A stretch of DNA of 59,966 nt from Bacteroidales bacterium M6. GTDB lineage: Bacteria > Bacteroidota > Bacteroidia > Bacteroidales > Muribaculaceae. Below the pieces are notes generated by a model. It did no database searches and had not been told where the DNA came from. It worked only from the letters and a program-made list of their open reading frames with translations. Shown in pieces: positions 8,143 through 16,844 of this stretch (positions within the stretch are counted from its first letter, which is position 1; each line of letters begins with the position of its first letter). Made by a program: the position numbers and the translations under genes. The stretch lies in the NCBI GenBank assembly GCA_001689485.1, contig LUJQ01000001.1, positions 1 through 59,966 on the forward strand, written 5' to 3'.

Positions 8143-8682
8143 TTATGCGCCTACAAGTTCCATCCCTTTGCGGATGGCGGTTTCGTTTACGGGTATAAGG
8201 TGGTGGTGACGTTCGGGGAGGGCTTTCTTCAAGCCGCGAACCACAGCTTCCACAGGCACATCGGGGCGGAGTTTCAGGAGTGCACCGAGCAGAATCATGT
8301 TGTAGCTCTTGGCCTGTCCCATCTCGATTGTAGCCTCCATAGCCTTTACAGGCACCACTGTTATATCGGTGCGAGTCGGGGCATGGCGGATTTCATACGG
8401 GTCATATATGAGTACGCCGCCGGGCTTTACCTTGCTCTCGAATTTGTCGAGGCTCTGTTGGTTGAGGATTACAGCGGTGTCGTATGTGTCGAGTACTGGC
8501 GAACTTATTGGTTCGGTACTCAGGATTACGGTTACATTGGCCGTGCCGCCTCGTTGCTCCGGGCCGTAGGATGGCATCCATGTAACTTCCATGTCGTTTT
8601 CAAGCGCGGCATAAGCCAGGATTTTCCCCATTGAGAGGACGCCCTGTCCGCCGAAACCTGCTATGATAATTTCGTCTGTCAT
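8143..8682 (-). CDS. korC: 2-oxoacid:ferredoxin oxidoreductase, gamma subunit
   Basis: The 179-residue protein has the N-terminal GFGGQGV glycine motif and the fold of the gamma domain of pyruvate/2-oxoacid:acceptor oxidoreductases. It is the last gene of the four-gene operon, 26 bp after the beta subunit. With the other subunits it catalyses CoA-dependent oxidative decarboxylation of a 2-oxoacid to acyl-CoA with reduction of ferredoxin, in the cytoplasm. Substrate (2-oxoglutarate or branched-chain 2-oxoacid) is not decided by sequence. Confidence 0.92.
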   Translation of the reverse strand: MTDEIIIAGFGGQGVLSMGKILAYAALENDMEVTWMPSYGPEQRGGTANVTVILSTEPISSPVLDTYDTAVILNQQSLDKFESKVKPGGVLIYDPYEIRHAPTRTDITVVPVKAMEATIEMGQAKSYNMILLGALLKLRPDVPVEAVVRGLKKALPERHHHLIPVNETAIRKGMELVGA

Positions 8683-8708
8683 GGTGATGTTCTGTTGTTA
8701 ATGGGGAT

Positions 8709-9494
8709 TTATTTGGCATTTTCAGCCGGAACGGTTGTATCCTTGATGTCGCCGAGCGGGTAATGGGCAAACATGTTGTCGACCATCCACTGGTTGGATT
8801 TCGCGGGTGACATTTTCCAGCCGGACGAGCATGTTGCAACGACTTCAACAAACGAAGTGCCCATTTTGCCACGTGCGTTAAGGAAGGCTTTGCGGATGGC
8901 GGCCTTGGCTTTGCGGACGGCTGCGGTGGTGTGAACCGCCTGGCGTGTCACATAGCAGGTGCCGTCCAACAGGCTGACCATGTTTGCAACCCGCAGGGGG
9001 AAGCCGTTGAGGTCAGTCCGACGTCCGTAGGGTGTGGTGGCGGTTTTGGCTCCTTCGAGTGTGCAGGGCGACATCTGGCCGCCGGTCATGCCGTATATAC
9101 CGTTGTTAATCATGATTACAACGATGTTTTCACCACGCGTGCAGGCATGTATTGTCTCGGCCGATCCGATGGCGGCGAGGTCGCCGTCGCCCTGGTAGGT
9201 GAACACTACCTTTGAGGGGTGCAGGCGGCTTACGGCTGTTGCCAAAGCCGGTGCGCGGCCGTGGGCTGCTTCAATCCAGTCGCAGTCGATATAGTTGTAA
9301 GCGAATACCGAGCATCCTACAGGAGCGATGCCTATTGCGTCTTCTTCCAGGCCGAGTTCTTCGATTACTTCGGCCACGAGTTTGTGAACCACGCCGTGGC
9401 TGCACCCGGGGCAGTAGTGCATCACGTTCTTGTCAAGAAGCCGCGGACGCGAGTAGACTTTGTTTTCGGGTTTGATTATATCTTCGCGTTTCAT
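8709..9494 (-). CDS. korB: 2-oxoacid:ferredoxin oxidoreductase, beta subunit (thiamine diphosphate)
   Basis: The 261-residue protein carries the TPP-binding signature GDGD-x(21-25)-NNGIYG-MTGGQ seen in beta subunits of these enzymes, and a CPGCSHG motif near the N-terminus. The start ATG overlaps the alpha-subunit stop by four bases (ATGA at 9491-9494), so translation is coupled. The length is normal for the short beta subunits of KorB/VorA type. It forms the catalytic pair with the alpha subunit upstream. Confidence 0.94.
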   Translation of the reverse strand: MKREDIIKPENKVYSRPRLLDKNVMHYCPGCSHGVVHKLVAEVIEELGLEEDAIGIAPVGCSVFAYNYIDCDWIEAAHGRAPALATAVSRLHPSKVVFTYQGDGDLAAIGSAETIHACTRGENIVVIMINNGIYGMTGGQMSPCTLEGAKTATTPYGRRTDLNGFPLRVANMVSLLDGTCYVTRQAVHTTAAVRKAKAAIRKAFLNARGKMGTSFVEVVATCSSGWKMSPAKSNQWMVDNMFAHYPLGDIKDTTVPAENAK

Positions 9495-10594
9495 GCTTTA
9501 GGTGTGTCTGAGGGTTTGATGAAATCTTTTTCCAATGCATCGAGCACTTCCTGCGGGTTGGGAACGATGCCTCCCATGCGTCCGAAATGAGTTACCGGCA
9601 CGCTGTCGCTGACGGCAAGGCGTACATCCTCAATCATCTGCCCGGCATTGATTTCCACGCATAATATGCCTTTCACGTTCTTTGCGGCTTCGCGGATGGC
9701 ATCGTAGGGGAAAGGCCAAAGGGTTATAGGGCGGATAAGGCCGACTTTGATACCCTGTTTGCGGGCATCGTCGATGGCTTTCTGGCAGATACGGGCAATG
9801 GAGCCGAAGGCAACGATGAGATAGTCGGCATCCTCGGTGTATTTCGCTTCATAACGCACTTCGTTGCGTTCGATTTCGCGGTATGTGCGCTGGAACCGCT
9901 CGTTGTTTTTCTCCATCATTGCGGAGTCAAGCTCGAGCGATGTCACGATGTTGCGTTTGCGACCGCCCTCACGGCCGGTAACAGCCCACGGGCATTGTTC
10001 GCGAAGCTCTGCTTCGGTGCGGCGCGGGCGTTGCGGGGGGAGCACAACTTTTTCCATCATCTGGCCAACGATGCCGTCGGCGAGAATCATGGAGGGGGTG
10101 CGGTATTTGAACGCGAGGTCGAAGCCCAGACCTACGAAGTCGGCCATTTCCTGCACGGTGGAGGGGGCAAGCACAATGAGGTGGTAGTCGCCGTGTCCTC
10201 CGCCTTTGGTTGCCTGGAAATAGTCGCTCTGCGAGGGCTGGATGGTGCCGAGGCCGGGACCTCCGCGCATCACGTTGACGATTAGGGCGGGCAGCTCCGA
10301 TGCGGCGAGATAGGATATGCCTTCCTGCATCAGGCTGACGCCGGGAGATGATGATGATGTCATGACGGCTTTTCCCGATGCGGCTCCGCCGTAGACCATA
10401 TTAATGGAGGCAACCTCGCTTTCTGCCTGGAGCACTACCATACCTGTGGTTTCCCACGGCATCAGCGCCTCAAGGGTTTCAAGCACCTCCGACTGGGGGG
10501 TGATGGGGTAGCCGAAATAACCGTCGGCGCCATAGCGGATGGCGGCATGGGCTATGGCCTCGTTACCCTTCATCAATTTTATTTCATCTTTCAT
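9491..10594 (-). CDS. korA: 2-oxoacid:ferredoxin oxidoreductase, alpha subunit (KorA/VorB type)
   Basis: The 367-residue protein shows the YPITPQSE motif near residue 30 and the conserved E-S-E-x-A-S-I stretch. The first 250 residues form the pyrimidine-binding domain; the C-terminal part is the transketolase-like domain that ends the alpha subunit. Databases often name close relatives VorB (2-oxoisovalerate) as well as KorA (2-oxoglutarate), so the substrate is open. It follows the ferredoxin gene by 63 bp. Confidence 0.93.
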   Translation of the reverse strand: MKDEIKLMKGNEAIAHAAIRYGADGYFGYPITPQSEVLETLEALMPWETTGMVVLQAESEVASINMVYGGAASGKAVMTSSSSPGVSLMQEGISYLAASELPALIVNVMRGGPGLGTIQPSQSDYFQATKGGGHGDYHLIVLAPSTVQEMADFVGLGFDLAFKYRTPSMILADGIVGQMMEKVVLPPQRPRRTEAELREQCPWAVTGREGGRKRNIVTSLELDSAMMEKNNERFQRTYREIERNEVRYEAKYTEDADYLIVAFGSIARICQKAIDDARKQGIKVGLIRPITLWPFPYDAIREAAKNVKGILCVEINAGQMIEDVRLAVSDSVPVTHFGRMGGIVPNPQEVLDALEKDFIKPSDTPKA

Positions 10595-10657
10595 TCTGGG
10601 GGAATGTGTTTGTGGTTATCAGACTTGGCAGCCGGGCTATGCGGCTCCCGGTTTAAT

Positions 10658-10888
10658 TTATTTTTCAATCACCTTATAAACCTCGATGCAAGCGTCGGGG
10701 CATACCATGGCGCATGCGGCGCAGCCGATGCATGCCTCTTCGTTGCGTGGATAGGCGAAATGATAGCCTCGGTCATTGACCTCTTTGGGCTGGAGGGCGA
10801 GCACGTCGCATGGACAGGCCACCACGCAGAGGTCGCAGCCTTTGCAGCGCTCCTGCTCGATGGTGACGGCACCGTGAATTTTTGCCAT
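10658..10888 (-). CDS. korD: 2x[4Fe-4S] ferredoxin subunit of the 2-oxoacid oxidoreductase
   Basis: This 76-residue protein has two full CxxCxxCxxxCP motifs (C15, C18, C21, C25 and C53, C56, C59, C63), so it binds two [4Fe-4S] clusters and passes electrons from the catalytic subunits to free ferredoxin. It is the first gene of the operon. The leader from the promoter at 11014-11043 is about 115 nt. Confidence 0.94.
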   Translation of the reverse strand: MAKIHGAVTIEQERCKGCDLCVVACPCDVLALQPKEVNDRGYHFAYPRNEEACIGCAACAMVCPDACIEVYKVIEK

Positions 10889-11013
10889 ACTGTTAAATAG
10901 GTTTTAGTTTTCAGGTAAAGTTTTGGTTCGCTCAGGTTAACAAAGCGGGCTGGCAGGTCACATTTGCCGTGGGCTTGTGTGCCGTGTTTTTGATGTCTCT
11001 GCCATCCGAAACA

Positions 11014-11043
11014 CAAAATTAGCGTTTATTTTTTTTAATGCAA
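11014..11043 (-). promoter_or_regulatory. Promoter of the kor operon
   Basis: The minus strand reads TTG (11041-11043), 19 bp, then TAATTTTG (11014-11021), matching Bacteroidetes -33/-7 elements and spacing. The rest of 10889-11294 holds only this promoter, an AT-rich stretch and the hairpin at 11252-11288; I see no gene in it. Confidence 0.7.
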
Positions 11044-11251
11044 CATTTTTCGCAATTTTTCGCGAAAAAAAACGAAAACGCCTTTTATGCCCCCTTGATT
11101 CGCCCGTTCGTCCTAATCATTTTCAACCGGCAGCGCATACCATAATCCGACAGGTTACTTTCTTTGGCATATAGTTTCAAACGTGTTGTTTGTCAAGGCG
11201 CATGGCCGGGGCAACGTCACGGACGGCAATCATGTGGGTTCCCGGTAATGC

Positions 11252-11288
11252 CAAACAACCCTGCCGGGTTTTACGGCAGGGTTGTTTG
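11252..11288 (-). terminator. Strong hairpin after the secreted-protein gene
   Basis: A perfect 15-bp stem (CAAACAACCCTGCCG and its complement) with a seven-nt loop lies six bases after the stop of the 11295-12533 gene. The T tract is short (GTTGTTTG within the arm). Confidence 0.75.
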
Positions 11289-11294
11289 ACAGGG

Positions 11295-12533
11295 TTATTT
11301 ATTGATTCTGACGCATCTTATAGGGATAGCGAACGACGGATTTGCCACGGCGTTCACCGAACTGACTCCGCCTATAAGCGACATGCTCAGGCGTGTGGGG
11401 GTATAGTAGACATATCCCTGTTCGATGGCTTCCTCTAAAGTGAACGGAAAATCGGGGTTATCGAGAACTCCGAGGAAGTCGTTGACATGGTAGCCGCTGT
11501 TCCAAATCATGAAGCCGGGAAGCCCCAGCACGTTTTCGGCGGTATCATAAAGACGGTTTTGGTTTCCGTGTGGGAAATAGGATTCTGAACCATTGAAAGA
11601 ATATATGGCTCCTGTCTGGTTGTCTGTGACAACGATATAATCGAAGAATGATTCGCCCCAGTCGGAATAGGAGGGTATTTTGTACCCGGCCGGACTCGGA
11701 TCGTAGTCGGTCTTGTCGATGTCCCAGAGTTCGGGGGCTCTCTTGTCCAGCCAGTTGCCGTTTATTGCAAAGAAAGTTGTAGGGGCTGCGATTGATTCTT
11801 CCATAGTGGTGGCTGCTTGTTCGACTTTCCATTCAAGCCCGTATTCCGGATTCATGACAGTCCATTTTCGTGCGGAATCAAATGTCTCGCCATTTTCACT
11901 GAATTCCTCCTCAAAGCCACCGAAAATAGGGACGGGACGCCCCCATTGATACACAACCGCTCCCCATGTGCGTGTATTGTCTTCCGGATTCGCACTTGTG
12001 GCTCCCATGAAACGGTCGAGGAACATGCTGCCGCCTTCGAATTGCTTTTCTTCGGGCTGGGGTGTCATCCACAAAAGCCATACCCATACAATCTTTCCGG
12101 AACCGTCAAAACCGGCCACGGCCACATTGCCATAGTTGCCGGTGGCTTTGAACCTTACCCTGCCCTCTTCGAGGCGTACGTCGGATACGAGCTTCTGTTC
12201 TGTATCCTGTGGGTCGAGTTTCTGTGCCCATATCCAGTCGGCTTTGGAGATACCTTCAATCTCTTTGCCTGACGGCAGCACGGCTTTGAACTCATATTCT
12301 CCGGGACGGGAGACTATATAGGTGTTGGCCGGTTCCTCGAACACGAAGGTTTCGTTTCCGCCTGGAACATATTTGTCGGGGCTGAATACGATGCGCTCCA
12401 CATCCTCGTTATTATAGGATTGCGTATCACCGTTTTTCAGATGCACGGTAAAAGACTGCGCGCTTGCGGTCATGGAGAGGCCTGTTATGGAGAACGCCAG
12501 TGTCAGGGCGCGGCTTATTGATTTCAGATTCAT
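11295..12533 (-). CDS. Secreted Bacteroidetes protein of unknown function
   Basis: I start at MNLKSISR because it begins a clear signal peptide (cleavage near SAQS) and its ATG overlaps the preceding stop codon by four bases; 412 residues. The mature N-terminus has an LKNG-x-x-x-x-Y...I-x-F motif, a short domain common at the start of Bacteroidetes surface proteins. The C-terminal half has a DPSPAGYKIPS stretch resembling the DPCPAGWRVP motif of the Fibrobacter-paralogous/fimbrillin-like surface families. No catalytic residues are recognisable. It lacks the C-terminal tail seen in the upstream partner, with which it shares the N-terminal motif. Confidence 0.75.
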   Translation of the reverse strand: MNLKSISRALTLAFSITGLSMTASAQSFTVHLKNGDTQSYNNEDVERIVFSPDKYVPGGNETFVFEEPANTYIVSRPGEYEFKAVLPSGKEIEGISKADWIWAQKLDPQDTEQKLVSDVRLEEGRVRFKATGNYGNVAVAGFDGSGKIVWVWLLWMTPQPEEKQFEGGSMFLDRFMGATSANPEDNTRTWGAVVYQWGRPVPIFGGFEEEFSENGETFDSARKWTVMNPEYGLEWKVEQAATTMEESIAAPTTFFAINGNWLDKRAPELWDIDKTDYDPSPAGYKIPSYSDWGESFFDYIVVTDNQTGAIYSFNGSESYFPHGNQNRLYDTAENVLGLPGFMIWNSGYHVNDFLGVLDNPDFPFTLEEAIEQGYVYYTPTRLSMSLIGGVSSVNAVANPSFAIPIRCVRINK

Positions 12534-13039
12534 GGTTTTATTATTTTGAATGATTGGCTGTTGCATGTAGATATGATATAAACGCCTTTGGCGAGTGCAG
12601 ATAGGTTGAATGAGGCCGTTCCGTTGCTGTCGGCCTGGATTGCCGCCAGTGTCACACCTGACAGAGAGTGAAGGTATGCCGGCGTTTGGGCATCCAGGCC
12701 GGAGATTTCTACACAATCGCTATTTTTATAGACGATGCGGACTTCGCCTTTCTCCAGGATGGGGTTAAGAACGCCCCCTTCCAATCCGAATGTGAATGTG
12801 TCGACGGTTTCGACGTCATATGCCGTTTCAAGTGCCGGTGATTTGATAATCATTTGTGATGCATCAAAACTCACTTCAGGCCGGTCGTTTATATCAAAAC
12901 TTGTCGATGTGCCGTTTTTGAAGTTGACAATGAGGCATTCGGCAGTAGCATACTGTGTTGGCAACAACCAGGTTATTGCCAGCGATGTTGTTAAAAGCGG
13001 GATTTTTATCAATCCCCATAGTCTGGTAATATTGGCCAT
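12530..13039 (-). CDS. Small secreted protein with T9SS-like C-terminal tail
   Basis: This 169-residue protein has an N-terminal signal (cleavage near YATAE), a FKNG-x-x-x-x-F-D-I motif like that of the next gene, and a C-terminal beta domain ending GVYIIST...SFKIIKP. That ending resembles the type IX secretion sorting domain, although the whole protein is short for a cargo. The two genes overlap by ATGA and are surely cotranscribed. The leader carries a 10/11-bp hairpin (13079-13113). Confidence 0.75.
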   Translation of the reverse strand: MANITRLWGLIKIPLLTTSLAITWLLPTQYATAECLIVNFKNGTSTSFDINDRPEVSFDASQMIIKSPALETAYDVETVDTFTFGLEGGVLNPILEKGEVRIVYKNSDCVEISGLDAQTPAYLHSLSGVTLAAIQADSNGTASFNLSALAKGVYIISTCNSQSFKIIKP

Positions 13040-13078
13040 AGGTATTAAAGGTTTGGAGGCCCTGTAATTTGTCCATAT

Positions 13079-13113
13079 TGGCTAAAAGGCAGGACCTCTG
13101 ACAGCCTTTTGGC
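13079..13113 (-). promoter_or_regulatory. Leader hairpin downstream of a -7 box
   Basis: The minus strand folds GGCCAAAAGGC with GCCTTTTAGCC (10 of 11 pairs, 13-nt loop) right after the expected transcription start set by TATCTTTG at 13124-13131. It could stabilise the message or control translation of the 12530-13039 gene. Confidence 0.45.
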
Positions 13114-13123
13114 CAACATATCG

Positions 13124-13131
13124 CAAAGATA
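13124..13131 (-). promoter_or_regulatory. -7 box of the two-gene secreted-protein operon
   Basis: The minus strand reads TATCTTTG followed by C, about 85 bp upstream of the start at 13039. A -33 element is not clear. Confidence 0.55.
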
Positions 13132-13211
13132 AAAAATCGGAGGTGAAAAATGATTAAAAAGTACAAATTTTTTTGCAGATTAATGCCGGTTGCATGGAGG
13201 CATTGTTCTGA

Positions 13212-13355
13212 CTACGGCGAAATTGCTTGGCTGTGAAAGGGTTTTGTGTGGGTTTCAACCATGAGATCGCCGTTCGTGCAGCCGATATGCTCAGTGAGTG
13301 GGGCGTAATCAAATTCGGGGTTGGAAACTTCCCTTGACTGGAGTTCTATGGTCAT
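13212..13355 (-). CDS. Possible small ORF or gene remnant (47 aa)
   Basis: An ATG at 13355 opens a 47-codon frame to a TAG at 13212, beginning MTIELQSREV. The composition looks protein-like, and the frame stays open a further stretch upstream into the end of the pentapeptide gene. I recognise no family. It may be the remnant of a lost gene. Nothing else is visible in 13132-13380. Confidence 0.2.
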   Translation of the reverse strand: MTIELQSREVSNPEFDYAPLTEHIGCTNGDLMVETHTKPFHSQAISP

Positions 13356-13380
13356 CCGGTCAAAGCATCCATCATCCGGC

Positions 13381-13953
13381 TTAGTCTTTGATTATAATAT
13401 TGAGGTGTGATACCAATCCCCTCAAGCCGTTTTCAGAAAAGATTGTCTTTTTTAGTTTGCAGTCGTTTGGATTGATGGTGTAATTGCAGGCTGTTGAAAA
13501 ATCGGTTTTTTCCAGGTTGCAATGATAAAATGAGGTGCGTTCGAGGTTGCACTCGTCAAAACTGACGGCAGTCAGGTCGCTTTCGTCAAAGGTGGCATCG
13601 AATAACCTGCAACGTCTGAAAACAGAGCCACGCAATTTAAGGTGTGTGAAAATGGCATAATCAAGGTTGCAATCAATGAAGGAGAGGTTTGACGAGAATT
13701 TGTTGAGTTGGCTGAAATCGGCACCCGTCATCTGGCAATTCCTGAATTCCACATCGTGCATGGAGCCGTCTATTTTTATCATCGACATGTTGCATGCCGA
13801 AAACACGCAGTTATGAAAATCCGTATTCCCCGTATCTGCATTGGCCAATGAGCAATTGTCAAATCTGCATTCGGTGTATGTTTCTTCAATGTCGGCGGAA
13901 GATAGCACCGCCTTTATAAAGGTTGATTCATTTGCCATTTTTGCCGGATGCAT
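13381..13953 (-). CDS. Pentapeptide-repeat protein
   Basis: The protein of about 190 residues is built almost entirely of A(D/N)LXX-type repeats with F, L or C at the central position (for example SLANADTGN, GSVFRRC, TAVSFDEC, EKTDF), which form a right-handed quadrilateral beta-helix. Length is like that of Qnr/McbG/MfpA proteins that mimic DNA and protect gyrase, but I see no basis for assigning that role. The frame has an upstream GTG at 13980, but a -7 box covers it (13980-13987), so the start must be the ATG at 13953 or at 13938. Confidence 0.85.
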   Translation of the reverse strand: MHPAKMANESTFIKAVLSSADIEETYTECRFDNCSLANADTGNTDFHNCVFSACNMSMIKIDGSMHDVEFRNCQMTGADFSQLNKFSSNLSFIDCNLDYAIFTHLKLRGSVFRRCRLFDATFDESDLTAVSFDECNLERTSFYHCNLEKTDFSTACNYTINPNDCKLKKTIFSENGLRGLVSHLNIIIKD

Positions 13954-13979
13954 AGTGAATAAGGTGAAACATTTCCGCA

Positions 13980-13987
13980 CAAAGATA
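13980..13987 (-). promoter_or_regulatory. -7 box of the pentapeptide-repeat gene
   Basis: The minus strand reads TATCTTTG. It leaves a short leader to the ATG at 13953 and rules out the GTG at 13980. Confidence 0.55.
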
Positions 13988-14110
13988 GCCGAAATTAGTT
14001 AAATCCGGGCAAAATCCAAGGATGAAATGACGGAAATCCGGCCCGGATTATATGAACAAATCGCTGGAAACAAGAGTTTAATTTGCTTGTTTCCAGCGAT
14101 TTGCTGATTG

Positions 14111-14183
14111 AGCGGTAAACGAGGCTCGAACTCGCGACCCTCAGCTTGGGAAGCTGATGCTCTACCAACTGAGCTATTACCGC
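14111..14183 (-). tRNA. tRNA-Gly (anticodon CCC)
   Basis: A full cloverleaf on the minus strand: acceptor GCGGTAA/TTACCGC, D arm with GTTGGTAGAGC, anticodon stem TCAGC/GCTGA with loop TTCCCAA (anticodon CCC, reading GGG), T arm with GTTCGAGC, and discriminator T. CCA is not encoded. Confidence 0.97.
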
Positions 14184-14222
14184 AGGTGAAAAATAAACAA
14201 CCTCTGTTGGATGTTGGTGATG

Positions 14223-14253
14223 CAAAGGTATGCATTATTTTTGGTATGACAAA
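14223..14253 (-). promoter_or_regulatory. Promoter of tRNA-Gly(CCC)
   Basis: On the minus strand TTTG (14250-14253), 19 bp, then TACCTTTG (14223-14230): a consensus Bacteroidetes promoter, giving a leader of about 30 nt. Confidence 0.8.
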
Positions 14254-14290
14254 ACGTTTTTTTGGTATTTTTCGGGTGATGGTGTTTTTG

Positions 14291-14298
14291 TAATTTTG
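14291..14298 (+). promoter_or_regulatory. -7 box of the DUF3737 gene
   Basis: TAATTTTG followed by C on the plus strand. It faces away from the tRNA promoter in the same 200-bp divergent region. Confidence 0.55.
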
Positions 14299-14394
14299 CA
14301 TTGTGAGGAGGACGCTGATGCATCGGTAATCGACAGGGATCGGATGAGGTGTGTCCCCCGCAGCTTAATAACTTGAATTTAAATTTGTTGATAT

Positions 14395-15315
14395 ATGAAT
14401 GATTCAGTTTCGTGTTTGGAAGATGGCGTTTTTGCCAATGGACAGACTGGGGAAATGGTAAGAAGGGAGATGAAAACCTTGGCCGGACAGGAGTTCGGTG
14501 GCGAACGTGCGCTTTTCGCAGTGCATGACGTGAAGTTGGAGAACTGCGTTTTCCATGCAGGTGAGTCGGCACTTAAACGTACAGGCAATATCATTGCCGA
14601 CGGATGCCGGTTTGAGGGTAAATACCCGTTTTGGCATACCGACGGGTTCAGGGTGACGGATTGCGTGTTTACCCCCGGGGCGCGTGCCGCCTTGTGGTAT
14701 TCACGTGATTTGGAGATGCGTCACACACGGGTTGACGCTCCGAAGATGTTTCGTGAGATGGACAGGATTGTGCTGGAGGATGTGCGGATTCCTGATGCGC
14801 AGGAAACGCTTTGGGGATGCCGCGATGTGAAACTCCGTGATGTGGAGGTGGCGAAGGCCGACTATCTGTTTATGCATTCGTCGGATATCGACATTGACCG
14901 TTACCGCCAGCAGGGCAATTACTCGTTCCAGTATTGCAGGAATGTGGTTATCCGTAATGCGGTGATTGATTCGAAGGATGCTTTTTGGGAGACCGATAAT
15001 GTTACAATCTACGATTCGGAAATCACGGGGGAATATCTTGGGTGGCATTCCAGGAATCTCAGACTGGTGCGCTGCCGCATAAACGGCACTCAGCCGCTTT
15101 GTTATGCCACCGGGCTTGTGATGGTGGATTGTGTGATGGGCGACGAATGCGACCTGGCCTTCGAGGATTCCGATTTGCGGGCAACGGTGAAGTCGGCGAT
15201 TGTGAGTGTGAAGAACCCTCGTTCCGGATCGGTAAAGGCGCTTTCGATAGGTGAGGTCATAATCGATAAAAACGTGTTGGCACCAAATGATTGTGAAATC
15301 ATCACGGAAATTTGA
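14395..15315 (+). CDS. DUF3737 right-handed beta-helix protein
   Basis: The protein matches the DUF3737 family: GGERALF at the start of the domain, a GES-x-LK turn, then repeated rungs such as D-x-x-F...C-x-F and YPFWH-x-D. No signal peptide is present, so it is probably cytoplasmic. The family's biochemical function is not known; the fold resembles pectate-lyase-like helices but the catalytic residues of those are not visible. The domain starts at about residue 26, where an ATG (14470) preceded by an AAGGGAG stretch may be the true start. The gene is monocistronic. Confidence 0.85.
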   Translation: MNDSVSCLEDGVFANGQTGEMVRREMKTLAGQEFGGERALFAVHDVKLENCVFHAGESALKRTGNIIADGCRFEGKYPFWHTDGFRVTDCVFTPGARAALWYSRDLEMRHTRVDAPKMFREMDRIVLEDVRIPDAQETLWGCRDVKLRDVEVAKADYLFMHSSDIDIDRYRQQGNYSFQYCRNVVIRNAVIDSKDAFWETDNVTIYDSEITGEYLGWHSRNLRLVRCRINGTQPLCYATGLVMVDCVMGDECDLAFEDSDLRATVKSAIVSVKNPRSGSVKALSIGEVIIDKNVLAPNDCEIITEI

Positions 15316-15386
15316 ATAAGGCAAACCCTTATTCAAATTTCCTGCCTGCAAAATAATATGGCATCAAAAGCCGTTCAATATAATTC

Positions 15387-15572
15387 TAAGTAAGTCGTGG
15401 AAATTATTTTATATTATCTGAGAGCATACTTTCAGTCGATTTTTGTCCGAAGATGAAGGAGTGTAGCGGACTACACGACTGAAGATGAGTATAAAAAGCG
15501 GCGAAAGGATGCCGCAGATAATATAAAGCCGGATTATGCCTTTCATGCGTAATAATTTTCATGACTTACTTA
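15387..15572. mobile_element. Palindromic MITE-like element, 186 bp, copy 1
   Basis: The termini TAAGTAAGTC (15387-15396) and GACTTACTTA (15563-15572) are perfect inverted repeats. The symmetry goes on inward: AAATTATT, ATATTATCTG and complements. The right arm has 24 extra bases. The middle holds nested stems: CAGTCG/CGACTG, a GTGTAG-CGGA-CTACAC hairpin and a GCGGC/GCCGC hairpin. There is no ORF. The ends could include a TA target duplication, as with elements mobilised by IS630/mariner-type transposases. Another copy of one arm lies inverted just after the patB gene at 16841-16910. The rest of 15316-15671 is empty. Confidence 0.75.
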
Positions 15573-15671
15573 TTATAGCTGTTTTGGCAGTATCGGATAT
15601 GGCGTGCGCATGGATGGGGCGGTTCGTCGCTAAATCAGCCCTTTCCTTAAATATTTTTTTGAATAGCGGAT

Positions 15672-16844
15672 ATGAGTTTGTTTGACGAGGTTGTCGACCG
15701 CCGAGAGAGCGGTTCGTATAAGTGGGATTCAGACCCAGGGGTGTTGCCGATGTGGGTTGCGGATATGGATTTCCGCACCGCGCCGGTTATCGAGGCCGCG
15801 TTGCAGCGTCGCGTGGCTCACGGCGTGTTCGGCTATACATTGGTCGGTGAGGGATATTATGATGCGCTGACCTCGTGGTTCAGCCGTCGTCACGGGTATG
15901 ATATCGACCGCCGCATGGTGATTTATACATCAGGGGTTGTGCCTGCTGTTTCTGCGATAATCAGGGCTTTGGCGGCTCCCGGCGAGGGGGTGGTTGTGCA
16001 GACCCCGGTTTATAATTGTTTCTTTTCGTCGATACGTAACAACGGGTGTGTTATTGTCGACAACCCGCTACGCAGGGTTGACATCGGCGACGGGATGTTT
16101 TCATATGAGATGGATTTCGATGATTTGGAGCGGAAGGCGTCGCGCCCGGATGTGCGGTTGCTCCTTTTATGCAATCCCCACAATCCGGCAGGGCGAGCCT
16201 GGCGTTTCGATGAGTTGGTGCGTGTTGCCGAGATATGCCGCCGTCACGGGGTGAGGGTTGTAAGTGACGAGATTCATTGCGAGCTTACCATGCCGGGGGT
16301 GCGTTATGTGCCTTTCGGCCTCGTTGACCGGGAGGTAAATGCCGGTGGGCTTCAGGCTGTTGTATGTCTGTCGCCGTCGAAAGCATTTAATACTGCGGGA
16401 TTGCAGATTGCAAATATCGTATGTCCTGACGAAGAGGTGCGAAGGTTGGTCGACAGGGCAATCAATATCAATGAGGTTTGCGACGTCAACCCGTTCGGGG
16501 TCGAAGGGCTGAAAGCCGCATATACATCCGAAGGGGAGGCGTGGCTCGACGAGTTGCGCGGATATATTCGTGGCAACTATGAATTTACGCGGACGTATAT
16601 AGCATCAAGGTTGCCGCAATTCCCCATTACGATGCTGGAAGCCACATATCTGCCATGGATGGATGTGCGTTCCCTCGGCATATCCTCGGAAGAGTTGGAG
16701 GAGCGGCTGCGAAAGGAAGCCGGAGTGTGGGTAAACTGCGGGGAAATGTATGGTCAGGAGGGCTATCTGCGTTTGAATATCGCCTGCCCGCGTAGCGTGC
16801 TTGCTGAGGGGTTGCGCAGGTTGGCCGACTGGATTTCGGCATAA
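15672..16844 (+). CDS. patB: PatB/MalY-type PLP C-S lyase or aminotransferase
   Basis: The 390-residue fold-type I PLP enzyme has the family's MWVADMDF motif at the N-terminus, NPHNPxGR (168-175), the SDEIH motif with D199, and the Schiff-base lysine K237 in SPSKAFN. Relatives cleave cystathionine and other cysteine conjugates to pyruvate, ammonia and a thiol. Substrate is not decided by sequence. It is monocistronic and unusually framed: a MITE-like element ends 99 bp before the start, and a second arm of the same repeat begins at the stop codon. Confidence 0.92.
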   Translation: MSLFDEVVDRRESGSYKWDSDPGVLPMWVADMDFRTAPVIEAALQRRVAHGVFGYTLVGEGYYDALTSWFSRRHGYDIDRRMVIYTSGVVPAVSAIIRALAAPGEGVVVQTPVYNCFFSSIRNNGCVIVDNPLRRVDIGDGMFSYEMDFDDLERKASRPDVRLLLLCNPHNPAGRAWRFDELVRVAEICRRHGVRVVSDEIHCELTMPGVRYVPFGLVDREVNAGGLQAVVCLSPSKAFNTAGLQIANIVCPDEEVRRLVDRAININEVCDVNPFGVEGLKAAYTSEGEAWLDELRGYIRGNYEFTRTYIASRLPQFPITMLEATYLPWMDVRSLGISSEELEERLRKEAGVWVNCGEMYGQEGYLRLNIACPRSVLAEGLRRLADWISA

